Assembly (NCBI RefSeq): GCF_000382345.1
Contig: NZ_KB908090.1
Span: forward strand, 53,057 to 117,056
DNA from: Massilia niastensis DSM 21313
Lineage (GTDB): Bacteria; Pseudomonadota; Gammaproteobacteria; Burkholderiales; Burkholderiaceae_D
DNA length: 64,000 nt
Direction: 5' to 3'
The notes under the pieces are model-generated. The model made no database searches. It had not been told where the DNA came from and saw nothing but the letters and a program-made list of their open reading frames with translations. Below, in pieces: positions 42,181-51,178 of this stretch. Position 1 is the first letter of the stretch. Each line of letters starts with the position of its first letter. Position numbers and translations under genes: made by a program.

Positions 42181-45156
42181 TTAGAACGTGCCGGACATCA
42201 GCTTCGGCGTGTAGACGATGCTGGTTTTCGACGGATTGCTGAACGTGGTGGAGACGGTCACCGAGGCGCCGGCCGCGATCGCGGCCTGCGGCAGGGTGAG
42301 GTAAGGCGCCCCGCCCTGCTCGCCGCTGCGGTTGTCCAGGCTGACGCCGCCCGGCAGGCCCTGCAGGACGAGGTGCAGCGGGCCGCTGAGCGGCTTGCCG
42401 CTGGTGTTGGCGATGGTGACGCTGCCCGTGTATTTGCCGGTGAGGCGGTTGATGCTGAAGCCGCCCACGGTCAGCTTGACCGAGCCGGTGGCATCGAGGA
42501 AGGTCGGCGTCAGGTTCAGGCTGATCACGACCGGGTCATGGTCGGAGGCGCGGTAGGCATTGGTCACGAACGGATCCGTCGGGGTGTCGCCCAGGTTGTA
42601 GTCGATGGTTTCCGGCTCGTCGGCGTTGTTGTGCCATTCGGCCGCGCCCGCCACCTGCGGATGCAGCGAGCTGCTGGCCAGCGCGTGGTCGAGGTAGCCG
42701 GACTGGCCGTCGAAGACGTAGGAGTACGGCATGCCGTGCGGGCGCACGTAGCGCTCGATCTGGTTGACGAAGCCGGCGCCGGTCAGGTAATTGATCGGGT
42801 TCTCGAAGGCGTAGGCATTCAGGTCGCCGATCACCAGCACGTCGGGGTCGCCCGCCGCCGCCGTCACCTGCGGCACGAAGTACGTCGCCAGGCGCTTCGC
42901 CTGGTTGGTGCGGGCCAGGTCCCAGCAGCCCTGGCCGTTGCCCGGATCGGTGTCGCCGGCGCCGGCGCCGCCGCAGCTGGCTTTCGACTTCAGGTGGTTG
43001 ACGATCACCGAGAACCTGGCGCCGTTGTTCGCCTTGAAGGTCTGGGCCATCGGCGGACGGTTGTTGACCGCGTCGCCGTCGGACAGCGCGCCGCCCACCA
43101 GTTTCACGGCCGCCGGCTTGTAGATCATGGCCACGCGGATCGCGTCGGTACCGGTGGCGGCCGGCTTCGGCACGACCGCATAGGCCGGGGCGCCGATCGC
43201 CTTGTTGAGCTGCTCGACCAGGTAGCCGGCGGCGATGTCGTCGTTGTTCTGGATTTCCATCAGGCCGACCACGTCCGCGTCCAGCGCCTTGAGCGAGGCC
43301 ACGATCTTGTCGCGCTGGCGGATGAATTCCTCGGTGTTGTCGGCGCCGCGGCATTCGGCGGCGCTGGTGCGGTTGCCGATGGTGCAGCCCTGGCCGCTGC
43401 GGCCCCAGGCGTCGCGGCCGTCGGTGAAGGTGGTGAAGAAGTTCAGCACGTTGGCGCTGGCGACCTTGACGTTGCCCGCGGCAAGCGGCGGCGGCGCGCT
43501 GCGCTCGTTGGTGCGCGAGAACACCGGGGTCTCGGTCGGCTGCAGCTTGAAGGCCGCGCCGCCGCCGCCGATCGCGCCGAAGTCGAGCACGCCGGTCAGG
43601 TCGCTGACGGTGTCGCCGGCGCGCACGGTGCCGTCCGCCGCCAGGAAGGGAATGGTCGGCGGCGTGGTGAAGATGCCGTCGTCCAGCACCACTTCGTTGG
43701 CGGCGTTCTGCTGCGCGAGCGCGGCCGCTTCCGGCGAGCCGGCCGGGTAGCGGTTGGTCGGGTTCTCGCGGCGGCCGTAGGCCAGGGTCAGTTCGCCGCG
43801 TTCGCCCAGGTACTTGTTCTGGTTCACGGTCAGCGGCGTGGTGAAGCGCACCAGCATGCCTTCGTAGCGGGCCAGGTCGTCCGGCAGGCCGATGTTGGTC
43901 GGCGCGATGCGGTGGCCGCCGCTGATTTTGCTCACCGAGGTGACGTCCTTCAGTTCGGTATAAGTGCGGGTCGCGCCGCTCGGGCGGTACTCGTCCACGG
44001 TGCCGACCACCCGCACCCGGTCCCCCACCACGGCGTCCGTCGCAGCGCCGAACACGAAGATCGCGTCCGAGGTCGTCACATCGCCGTCGCCGTCCGGGTC
44101 CTGGATGAAGAAGCCGCTGCCCACCTTGGCGGTGATCACGCCTTCGGTCGCCATGACCGCGCCGTGATAGGCGCTGGCCGGGTTCGGCCCCTGGATCCGG
44201 GGAATCGTCAGCGCGCCGGCCACGCTCACGTTCACCGTGCAGCTCGCGACCTGGCCATCGTTGTTGCCGAACTCGATCCTGACCGGATACTTGCCGGCCG
44301 CCAGTCCGGCGCCGACCTCCAGGCTGGCCTCGGCCCTGCCGCCCACCGCAGCGGCGCCGATGAAGTTCGACAGTCCGATGCCCGGCACGCCGCCGGCGAC
44401 GATCGTGGCCTTGTCGACGATGCTGTCACCGTCGATAGCCGACATGTCGGCCCGGCCCGCACTGCCCTGCTCGGTCTGGATGCCGGCCGGGCAGGAAGCG
44501 ACGATCGGCAGCACCACCGGGCCGCCGCAGCTGTTCGGCGGGGACGCGGCGCGGCGCGGACCGGCCACCGGGCCGGCGCTGAAGTCGAGCGCATTGTTGT
44601 CGGTGTCGACGCAGCCCAGGCCGGCGCGATGGATGGCGTTGGTGTTCGAAGGCGCCGGCGCCACCGCGGTCTCGAAGCGGTTCGCGGTGCCGAAACCGAC
44701 CATGTCGATCACCGCCTCGCCTTCCGCCGTCGTCATCGAGGTCGCGATGCCGGCCAGCGCGACTTTGCCGGTCGTGGCCGACAGGTTCAGGGTGCCGGTC
44801 TGGTCCGCCGCGCCGACCTCGCTGCCATTGGCGCCGCCGGCGCCCGTCACCAGGAAATACTGGCCCGGCTGCAGGGTCACCGCCGGCAGCGCGGTGCTGT
44901 TCCAGCTGGTGCCGGTCGCGGACTGGTACTGCACGCTCTTCCCGCCCAGGCTGACCGGCGCGCCGCTGCGGTTGAACAGTTCGATGAAGTCGCGGTTCCA
45001 GGCCGCTCCGGCGTTGCCACCGGCGCCGTAGACCTGGCTGATGACGACGGGACCGGGCGCCGCACAGGCGGACGCGGCAAGGCCGGCCAACAGGGTGGCC
45101 AGGGAGGTGGCCAATAAGCTGCGACGCGGGAATGGCGTGGATGCGAGAGAGGTCAT
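42181..45156 (-). CDS. ExeM/NucH-type secreted endonuclease
   Basis: This 991-residue protein has a signal peptide with a basic start (RRSLLATSLATLLAG), a lamin-tail domain (about 35-170) and an OB-fold region (about 330-440). An endonuclease/exonuclease/phosphatase domain follows (about 545-860). Nuclease motifs are ANVLNFF, VVGLMEIQNN, NHLKSK, IGDLNAYAFE and ASDHDP. Such enzymes degrade extracellular DNA; the ExeM nuclease of Shewanella leaves the cell through type II secretion. The ATG at 45156 has AGGA seven bases upstream. The secretion operon at 24-34 kb is a candidate exporter. Confidence 0.9.
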   Translation of the reverse strand: MTSLASTPFPRRSLLATSLATLLAGLAASACAAPGPVVISQVYGAGGNAGAAWNRDFIELFNRSGAPVSLGGKSVQYQSATGTSWNSTALPAVTLQPGQYFLVTGAGGANGSEVGAADQTGTLNLSATTGKVALAGIATSMTTAEGEAVIDMVGFGTANRFETAVAPAPSNTNAIHRAGLGCVDTDNNALDFSAGPVAGPRRAASPPNSCGGPVVLPIVASCPAGIQTEQGSAGRADMSAIDGDSIVDKATIVAGGVPGIGLSNFIGAAAVGGRAEASLEVGAGLAAGKYPVRIEFGNNDGQVASCTVNVSVAGALTIPRIQGPNPASAYHGAVMATEGVITAKVGSGFFIQDPDGDGDVTTSDAIFVFGAATDAVVGDRVRVVGTVDEYRPSGATRTYTELKDVTSVSKISGGHRIAPTNIGLPDDLARYEGMLVRFTTPLTVNQNKYLGERGELTLAYGRRENPTNRYPAGSPEAAALAQQNAANEVVLDDGIFTTPPTIPFLAADGTVRAGDTVSDLTGVLDFGAIGGGGAAFKLQPTETPVFSRTNERSAPPPLAAGNVKVASANVLNFFTTFTDGRDAWGRSGQGCTIGNRTSAAECRGADNTEEFIRQRDKIVASLKALDADVVGLMEIQNNDDIAAGYLVEQLNKAIGAPAYAVVPKPAATGTDAIRVAMIYKPAAVKLVGGALSDGDAVNNRPPMAQTFKANNGARFSVIVNHLKSKASCGGAGAGDTDPGNGQGCWDLARTNQAKRLATYFVPQVTAAAGDPDVLVIGDLNAYAFENPINYLTGAGFVNQIERYVRPHGMPYSYVFDGQSGYLDHALASSSLHPQVAGAAEWHNNADEPETIDYNLGDTPTDPFVTNAYRASDHDPVVISLNLTPTFLDATGSVKLTVGGFSINRLTGKYTGSVTIANTSGKPLSGPLHLVLQGLPGGVSLDNRSGEQGGAPYLTLPQAAIAAGASVTVSTTFSNPSKTSIVYTPKLMSGTF

Positions 45157-45247
45157 GGGGTTCCTGTTGTTATCGCGCGTAGAAAGTTTTGCCAGAATCG
45201 TTAGCAAAATGCATAGTAAATGCGCAAATTGACAACATGATGACCAC

Positions 45248-45271
45248 CGATTGATCCGTTCGGATCAATCG
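45248..45271. promoter_or_regulatory. 24-bp perfect dyad upstream of the nuclease gene
   Basis: The arm CGATTGATCCG, a TT centre and the exact reverse complement lie 92 bp before the nuclease start and 33 bp after the stop of the TIGR03790 gene. There is no T run after it on either strand, so an operator is more likely than an intrinsic terminator, but both are open. Confidence 0.5.
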
Positions 45272-45303
45272 TGCGCGAAAAACGCAGGAAAGTTTGAGCT
45301 GGA

Positions 45304-46335
45304 TCAGCGTCGGCTGCGATAAGGCGCGGCCAGCGGCTCGCCGATGAACAAGCCCTGGGCGGGCCAGGCCACGCTCTTCCAGTAGGCTTCGATGGCGGTG
45401 TCGCCGCCGAGGTAATGGCGCAGCAGGACGGCCGGATTCGGGAATTTCTGCCAGTGGTTGCAGGGCTCGCTGACCGTGCCGTAGCTGGCGGTGGCGCCCG
45501 CTTCCAGCCAGCGCAGGCTGCTCATCTGGGAAGTGCCGAGCAGGTCGCCGCCCATCGAGGTCAGGTGGTCGGCCAGCGCTCCCGGCACGAAGGCGAGCGT
45601 GTCCAGCTTGGCGACCTGGGCCATGCCGGTCTGGTAGATCATGACATCCCTGGCGCCTTCCAGCACGTCGGCCTTCATCACCCTGGTGGTCAGGCGGCGC
45701 GCCTTGATGCGGCCCGCCGGCGGGAAGAAGGCGGTGCGCGTGTTGCGCGCCGTTTCCGAGGTGCTGAGGTAATAGGCGGTGGCCGGCACGGTGCGGAAAC
45801 CGGCGGCGGCGCCGCGGTCGACCAGGGCCTTGGCCTGTTCCACCGACTCGGTCGGCAGCAGCATCGACAGGCGCATGCCGTGCTCGTCGAACGGCGCCGT
45901 CGATTTGGCATTGAAATAAGGGCTCGGCCGGCCGGCGGCGCAGGTCCTGGCGCACTGGCCGGCGTCGAAGCCGAGGCTGTAGGCGGCCGTGATCGCATTG
46001 CAGTCGACCGCATAGGGCGCGGTCCAGACCATCAGCACCGCCTGCACCCCGGGACCGAGCTGGCCGTCGATCTCTTCCTTGAGTTCGCGGAAGCGCGCCA
46101 GGTTGAGGCGCTGGGGCTTGCCGGGTATGCGCACATGCACCACGTTGGCGGCCGGGATATTGCGCCGCTTGCGGTAGTACTCGCCCACCGCCACGCTGTT
46201 CGGATCCTCGTCGTTGATGACGATCGCCAGTTGCTCGGGACGCAGCGCGGCCGCGGCATCGGAGGAGTGGAAAACGCCGGCGATGCAGAGGAACGCCAGG
46301 AACGACAGGATGCGGGCACGGAGGTTCAGGGTCAT
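45304..46335 (-). CDS. TIGR03790 family exported protein
   Basis: This 343-residue protein has a signal peptide (LSFLAFLCIAGVFHSSDAAA) and the family body: PEQLAIVINDEDPNSVAVGEYY, IPAANVVHVRIP and, later, GLFIGEPLAAPY. The family's function is unknown, but it is reported almost only from species that encode exosortases, which fits the PEP-CTERM neighbours. The ATG at 46335 begins the signal; a TTG 11 codons upstream is the only alternative and lies in the preceding terminator. Confidence 0.85.
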   Translation of the reverse strand: MTLNLRARILSFLAFLCIAGVFHSSDAAAALRPEQLAIVINDEDPNSVAVGEYYRKRRNIPAANVVHVRIPGKPQRLNLARFRELKEEIDGQLGPGVQAVLMVWTAPYAVDCNAITAAYSLGFDAGQCARTCAAGRPSPYFNAKSTAPFDEHGMRLSMLLPTESVEQAKALVDRGAAAGFRTVPATAYYLSTSETARNTRTAFFPPAGRIKARRLTTRVMKADVLEGARDVMIYQTGMAQVAKLDTLAFVPGALADHLTSMGGDLLGTSQMSSLRWLEAGATASYGTVSEPCNHWQKFPNPAVLLRHYLGGDTAIEAYWKSVAWPAQGLFIGEPLAAPYRSRR

Positions 46336-46353
46336 GGATCGGTCTGGTTCATG

Positions 46354-46377
46354 AAAACGGGAGCGCAAGGCTCCCGT
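46354..46377 (-). terminator. intrinsic terminator of the 46.4-kb PEP-CTERM gene
   Basis: On the minus strand ACGGGAGC/GCTCCCGT with a five-base loop is followed by TTTTC, 32 bases after the stop of the upstream PEP-CTERM gene. Confidence 0.78.
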
Positions 46378-46408
46378 CCATCATGCCACAGCCGGGTCGA
46401 GCGCCCCG

Positions 46409-47116
46409 TTACGCCTGGCGGCGCCGGCGCCAGCCCACCCAGCCCAGCACGCCCAGGCCCGCCGCCAGCATCCCGGCCGCGCCCGGCTCGGGAATCAGCG
46501 CGATCGAGTAGATCTCGAGCGCGTCGAGGTGCATGAACTGGCCTTGTTGACTGCCGTCGATGATGCTGAAGCCCACATTCTCGGGGTTGCCGTAGGTAAG
46601 TTGCCAGGATATCGCCGTATCCATCCGGTCGTTCACGTACAGGTCCGGGCCGGCGCCGAAGACGGGGCCGTGGTCGGACGCGTTATAGGTCTGGCGCGCG
46701 CCCTGGCTCGGCAGGATATAGCTGGTCGGCACCTGGTGGTAGACCGCCGGATCGGTGTAGTTGAAGATGAAGGCCGTGCGCTGCCAGTCGCGCTCGCTGA
46801 CGTTCCAGTCGCCGATCGAGGTCCAGCTGCGTGGGTTGTAACCGCCGACCAGCCAGCTTCCGCCTTCATTGTCGCTGACGCGCATCAAGGTGAAGGTGCT
46901 GCCCTGGTGATCGGCCGCGGCGTGGAAGTCGAGCGAATCGTCGCCCGCCTGCCGCGTGTAGACGTTTTCCAGAAATAGCGGTCCAGCCCCGAGCCAGCGT
47001 TCGAGCTGGCCGTACAGGGTCAAGTCCAGCAGGGGCGTGCCCTGCGCCTGTGCCGGCGGCGCCCAGCCTGCCAGGGCGGCCGCCATGGCGCCCGCCGCAA
47101 TGATCGTCTTCATCAT
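46409..47116 (-). CDS. PEP-CTERM sorting domain protein with TLDc-like region
   Basis: This 235-residue secreted protein has a signal peptide (1-24, ending AQA) and the C-terminal signal IPEPGAAG, a hydrophobic helix and RRRRQA. The middle (GSWLVGGYNPRSWTS ... RTAFIFNYTDP) resembles the TLDc fold found in some PEP-CTERM proteins; this is a weak match by eye. Two adjacent ATG codons (47116 and 47113) follow GAGGGA. It lies downstream of manC on the same strand after a 129-bp gap. Confidence 0.82.
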   Translation of the reverse strand: MMKTIIAAGAMAAALAGWAPPAQAQGTPLLDLTLYGQLERWLGAGPLFLENVYTRQAGDDSLDFHAAADHQGSTFTLMRVSDNEGGSWLVGGYNPRSWTSIGDWNVSERDWQRTAFIFNYTDPAVYHQVPTSYILPSQGARQTYNASDHGPVFGAGPDLYVNDRMDTAISWQLTYGNPENVGFSIIDGSQQGQFMHLDALEIYSIALIPEPGAAGMLAAGLGVLGWVGWRRRRQA

Positions 47117-47202
47117 GCATCCCTCGCTCGGTTCAGGGGACGATCATTGTATGCCTTGCCCGCCGCGCGCCACGCACGCTTGAAGCAGCCGGGCGAACGG
47201 CC

Positions 47203-47225
47203 GCGCAGCCGCCGCTGGGCTGCGC
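47203..47225. other. GC-rich hairpin after manC
   Basis: GCGCAGCC and GGCTGCGC form an eight-bp stem with a seven-base loop 21 bases after the manC stop. No T run follows, so it may be a Rho-dependent or weak end of the exopolysaccharide transcript. Confidence 0.35.
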
Positions 47226-47245
47226 ACCCCTTCCCCGCGCCGTTT

Positions 47246-48664
47246 TCAGGAGCGCTTGTAGATATCCTCGAAGCGGACGATGTCGTCCTCGCCGAGGTAG
47301 CTGCCCGACTGCACTTCGATGATGTGCAGCGGCAGCTTGCCCGGGTTTTCCAGGCGGTGGTTCATGCCGATCGGAATGTAGGTCGACTCGTTTTCCGACA
47401 GCAGGCTGACCTTGTCGCCGCAGGTCACGCGCGCGGTGCCCGAGACCACGACCCAGTGCTCGGCGCGGTGGTGGTGCATCTGCAGCGAGAGTTTCTCGCC
47501 CGGCTTGACCGTGATGCGCTTGACCTGGAAGCGGTCGCCCGCATCGATGCCTTCGTAGTGGCCCCACGGACGGTAGACCCGGGTGTGGTGCAGGTGTTCG
47601 GTGCGCGCCTTCGACTTCAGGTGTTCGACCACCTGCTTGACGCGCTGCACCTGGTTCTTGTGGGTGACCAGCACCGCGTCCTGGGTCTCGACCACGACCA
47701 GGTCCTCGACGCCGACCACGGCCACGATGCGGCTTTCGGCGCGCACCAGCGAATTCCTGACGCCGTCCAGGTAGACGTCGCCGCGCCGGGCATTGCCTTC
47801 GCCATCCTTGGGCTGGACTTCCCACAGCGCCGACCAGGAACCGACGTCGTTCCAGCCGATGTCGGCCGGCACCACGGCCGCGTCACGGGTGTGTTCCATC
47901 ACCGCATAGTCGATCGAATCCGACGGGCAGGCCGAGAACGCGGCCTCGTCCAGGCGGCAAAAATCGAGGTCGCGGTAGGCCGCCTTCATCGCTTCCTGGG
48001 CGGAAGCGGCGATCGCCGGCGCATGCTGTTCCAGCTCGGCCAGGAAACGCTCGGCCTGGAACATGAACATGCCGCTGTTCCAGTAGTAGCCGCCCTCGGC
48101 CAGGAAGCCCTCGGCGGTCGCCAGGTCGGGTTTCTCGACGAAGCGCGCCACCTTGTAGCAATCGCCGCAGTTGGCCACCTGCTCGCCGCGGCGGATGTAG
48201 CCGTAGCCGGTCTCCGGGGTCTTCGGCACGATGCCGAAGGTCGCCAGCGCGCCCTGGGAAACCAGGGTGGTGGCGCGTTCGACCGCTTCGCGGAAGGCCG
48301 CGCCGTTCTCGATCACGTGGTCGGCCGGCAGCACCAGCATCAGCGCTTCCGGGTCGATCGCCTTCAGGTACTGGGCGGCGGCCGCCACCGCCGGCGCGGT
48401 GTTGCGGCCGACCGGCTCGAGCAGGATGCCGAGCGGCGTGATGCCGACTTCGCGCAGCTGCTCGGCCACCATGAAGCGGTGATCGTTGCCGCACACCACC
48501 AGCGGCGCCATCAACCCCGGCCAGCCGGCCACGCGCAGCGCAGTTTCCTGCAGCATGGTCTTGTCGGCCACCAGCGGCAGCAACTGCTTCGGCAGCACCG
48601 CGCGCGACAGCGGCCAGAGACGGGTGCCGGCGCCGCCGGAGAGGATGACTGGATAGATTTTCAT
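47246..48664 (-). CDS. manC: mannose-1-phosphate guanylyltransferase/mannose-6-phosphate isomerase
   Basis: This 472-residue bifunctional enzyme makes GDP-mannose. The N-terminal nucleotidyltransferase domain (about 1-280) has GGAGTRLWPLSR and the sugar-binding FVEKPD. The C-terminal cupin isomerase domain (about 330-470) has RPWGHYEGID, QMHHHRAEHWVVVSGTA and the YIPIGMNHRLENPGK stretch. It overlaps the preceding nucleotidyltransferase gene by four bases. It supplies a precursor for the polysaccharide made by the genes upstream. Confidence 0.94.
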   Translation of the reverse strand: MKIYPVILSGGAGTRLWPLSRAVLPKQLLPLVADKTMLQETALRVAGWPGLMAPLVVCGNDHRFMVAEQLREVGITPLGILLEPVGRNTAPAVAAAAQYLKAIDPEALMLVLPADHVIENGAAFREAVERATTLVSQGALATFGIVPKTPETGYGYIRRGEQVANCGDCYKVARFVEKPDLATAEGFLAEGGYYWNSGMFMFQAERFLAELEQHAPAIAASAQEAMKAAYRDLDFCRLDEAAFSACPSDSIDYAVMEHTRDAAVVPADIGWNDVGSWSALWEVQPKDGEGNARRGDVYLDGVRNSLVRAESRIVAVVGVEDLVVVETQDAVLVTHKNQVQRVKQVVEHLKSKARTEHLHHTRVYRPWGHYEGIDAGDRFQVKRITVKPGEKLSLQMHHHRAEHWVVVSGTARVTCGDKVSLLSENESTYIPIGMNHRLENPGKLPLHIIEVQSGSYLGEDDIVRFEDIYKRS

Positions 48665-49833
48665 GCGCTTGCTTTCTCTTTCTCGAACTCGTAGTTATTT
48701 TGACTGGCGATTTCCTTGCGCCGGGAACGGCGCCGGTCGCGTGCGTTGAGCCACTCTTCGGACGTGTACTCCGAGGCATGCTTCATTTCGCCCTTGCGGT
48801 CGACACTGTACTCTTTAAAAACTATCATTTCATGCAATGTTACATCGTGCAACACCCGCGTGTACTCGAACAGCACGCTGCGTACGATTTCCACACCTTC
48901 GCAGATATGGCTGCCGTGGCCGATCCAGGTCGGACCGACAATGCGGGCGCCGGCTTCGACTTTCACGCCGGAACCGATGTAGACCGGTCCTTCGATGATC
49001 GTGCCTTCCCAGTCGATGCTGGTGTTCAGGCCGACCCAGACGCCGGGCTGGATCTGGATGCCGGGCACGTCCATGTGGTTGACCTCGCCGGTCAGCACGG
49101 TCTGCAGCACTTCCCAGTAGTCGCTCATTGTACCGATGTCGAGCCAGTTGAACGGGCGGCCCTGGGCGTAGAACGGCAGGCCGCGCTCGGCCAGCAGCGG
49201 GAACAGTTCGGAACCGATGTCGAACGGCTTGCCCGACGGGATCAGGTCGATCACTTCCGGCTCGAAGATATAGATGCCGGTCGAAATGAAGTTCGATTTC
49301 GCCACGTCCTGCTCCGGCTTTTCCTGGAATTCGATGATCCGGCCCTGGGCGTCGGTCACCACCACGCCATATGAGGAAACTTTATCCCACGGCACTTCCT
49401 TGGTGATGACCGTGCACATCGCCCCCTTGCGGCGGTGCTCCATCAGCGCCGCCTTGAGGTCGAGGTCGATCAGCGCGTCGCCGCACAGCACGATCGTGGT
49501 GTCGTCGAAGAAGCCGCCGAATTCCTGGATCTTCTTCATGCCGCCGGCCGAACCGATCGGCTCGGGAACGACTTCGCCGTCGTCCTTGGTATAGCCCTCG
49601 AAGGAGTAGCCGATCTGGACGCCGAACTGCTCGCCCTCGCCGAAATATTCTTCGATCTTGTCATGCAGCCAACTGACGTTGACCATGATTTCGGTCACGC
49701 CGTGTTTCTTGAGGTGTTCCACCAGGTAAGCCATCACCGGCTTGCCCAGCAGGGGAATCATCGGTTTCGGCAGGTCGTAGGTCAGCGGGCGTACCCGGGT
49801 GCCCTTGCCTGCGGCGAGAATCATGGCTTTCAT
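48661..49833 (-). CDS. sugar-phosphate nucleotidyltransferase with left-handed beta-helix
   Basis: This 390-residue protein has an NTP_transferase domain (about 1-235, ILAAGKGTRVRPLTYDLPKP) and hexapeptide repeats (about 255-335, PGVWVGLNTSIDWEGTIIEGP). This is the layout of mannose-1-phosphate guanylyltransferase-like (GMPP) and glucose-1-phosphate enzymes. The C-terminal tail (about 345-390) is highly charged and has no clear homologue. The nucleotide and sugar cannot be read from sequence. The ATG at 49833 follows AAGGA. It sits between galE and manC. Confidence 0.85.
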   Translation of the reverse strand: MKAMILAAGKGTRVRPLTYDLPKPMIPLLGKPVMAYLVEHLKKHGVTEIMVNVSWLHDKIEEYFGEGEQFGVQIGYSFEGYTKDDGEVVPEPIGSAGGMKKIQEFGGFFDDTTIVLCGDALIDLDLKAALMEHRRKGAMCTVITKEVPWDKVSSYGVVVTDAQGRIIEFQEKPEQDVAKSNFISTGIYIFEPEVIDLIPSGKPFDIGSELFPLLAERGLPFYAQGRPFNWLDIGTMSDYWEVLQTVLTGEVNHMDVPGIQIQPGVWVGLNTSIDWEGTIIEGPVYIGSGVKVEAGARIVGPTWIGHGSHICEGVEIVRSVLFEYTRVLHDVTLHEMIVFKEYSVDRKGEMKHASEYTSEEWLNARDRRRSRRKEIASQNNYEFEKEKASA

Positions 49834-49849
49834 GCGAGCGTCCTTTAGC

Positions 49850-50848
49850 TTATCTGGCTGTGGTTTGGTAGCGCCACACGTCGGCGCACATCTGGGCGAC
49901 ATCGCGCTCGGCGACCCAGCCCAGCTCGTCCCTGGCTTTGGCCGGGTCGGCGTAGCACTTGGCCACGTCGCCCGGGCGGCGGTCGACGATCTGGTACGGG
50001 ATCTTGCGGCCGCTGGCCGCCTCGAAGGCGCGCACCATTTCCAGCACGCTGTTGCCGTGGCCAGTACCGAGGTTGTAGGTGACGAGGCCCGGCCCCCTGG
50101 CCAGGCGGTCCAGGGTCTTGACGTGGCCGATCGCCAGGTCGACCACGTGGATGTAGTCGCGCAGCCCGGTGCCATCCGGGGTGTCGTAGTCGCCGCCGAA
50201 GACCGACAGCTTCTCGCGCTGGCCGTTGGCGACCTGGGCGATGTAGGGAACGAGGTTGTTCGGGATGCCGCTCGGCTCTTCGCCGATCAGGCCGCTGGCA
50301 TGGGCGCCGACCGGGTTGAAGTAGCGCAGCAGCGCGATGCGCCAGCCGGCTTCCGCCTTCGACAGGTCGCGCAGGATGTCCTCGATCATCAGCTTGCTGC
50401 GGCCGTAGGGGTTGGTGGCCGACAAGGGGAAGTCTTCGCGGATCGGCACCGAGGCCGGGTCGCCGTACACGGTGGCCGAGGACGAGAACACCAGCGATGT
50501 CACGCCGAACTTGGCCATCGTCTCGAACAGGATGACGCTGCCGTTGACGTTGTTGTCGTAGTAGCGCAGCGGCTGCGCCACCGATTCGCCGACCGCCTTC
50601 AGGCCGGCGAAGTGGATCACCGCGTCGACCTTGTGGGCCGCGAACGCGGCTTCCATCGCGGCGCGGTCGCGGATGTCGGCTTCGACCAGCTCGAAGGGTT
50701 TGCCGGTGATCTTCTGCACCCGATCCCGTACCGACGCGTGGGCGTTGGACAGGTTATCGACCACGACCACGTCGTAGCCGGCGTTCTGCAGTTCGACGAC
50801 GGTATGCGAACCGATATAGCCCATTCCGCCAGTAACCAGAATTTTCAT
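49850..50848 (-). CDS. galE: UDP-glucose 4-epimerase GalE
   Basis: This 332-residue extended short-chain dehydrogenase interconverts UDP-glucose and UDP-galactose. The NAD motif GGMGYIGSH is at residues 7-15, and the catalytic SSSATVYG and Tyr/Lys pair YGRSK are conserved. GTGLRDYIHVVDLA is typical of GalE. It lies 17 bp before the nucleotidyltransferase gene. A 330-bp gap without a gene separates it from the upstream WecG-type gene, so it may have its own promoter. Confidence 0.94.
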   Translation of the reverse strand: MKILVTGGMGYIGSHTVVELQNAGYDVVVVDNLSNAHASVRDRVQKITGKPFELVEADIRDRAAMEAAFAAHKVDAVIHFAGLKAVGESVAQPLRYYDNNVNGSVILFETMAKFGVTSLVFSSSATVYGDPASVPIREDFPLSATNPYGRSKLMIEDILRDLSKAEAGWRIALLRYFNPVGAHASGLIGEEPSGIPNNLVPYIAQVANGQREKLSVFGGDYDTPDGTGLRDYIHVVDLAIGHVKTLDRLARGPGLVTYNLGTGHGNSVLEMVRAFEAASGRKIPYQIVDRRPGDVAKCYADPAKARDELGWVAERDVAQMCADVWRYQTTAR

Positions 50849-51178
50849 GTCTTTCGCTCTCTGTATTTTCGAAAAATGGATAGATCCGCCGGCGTGGGAC
50901 GCGCTGGCGTCGCCACGTTGGCGTTGTACGTCGGGCCTCTCGCCACGACGTGGGAATGCGCAGGGTGGACGGGGCCGCCGAGGCGGCTCTGCTGTCCACG
51001 CGTCGATCGCCATCGGCGCCGATACCGGGTTCGATGATCTCGCTTGCAACCATCACCGCGTGGGCGGTCAAGCCGCCCACCCCACAACTGGCCCATGCCG
51101 GAGCAGGCGGCGATGCCGCACCGGTCCGGTTCATGCTGTTCTCGTCAGGCGGCTTCTGCGGCCGCTCTCATCCCTGTC
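50849..51178. other. unassigned gap inside the polysaccharide cluster
   Basis: These 330 bases interrupt an otherwise tightly packed gene run. Open frames exist on both strands but none has recognisable protein features or a good start. GC-rich partial inverted repeats are present around 50970-51000. It may hold a promoter for galE and the genes after it, or the remains of a lost gene. Confidence 0.4.

Noticed and set aside
42121..45117. 998-codon plus-strand frame opposite the nuclease gene
   Set aside because: Shadow frame with the same composition bias and no start signal.
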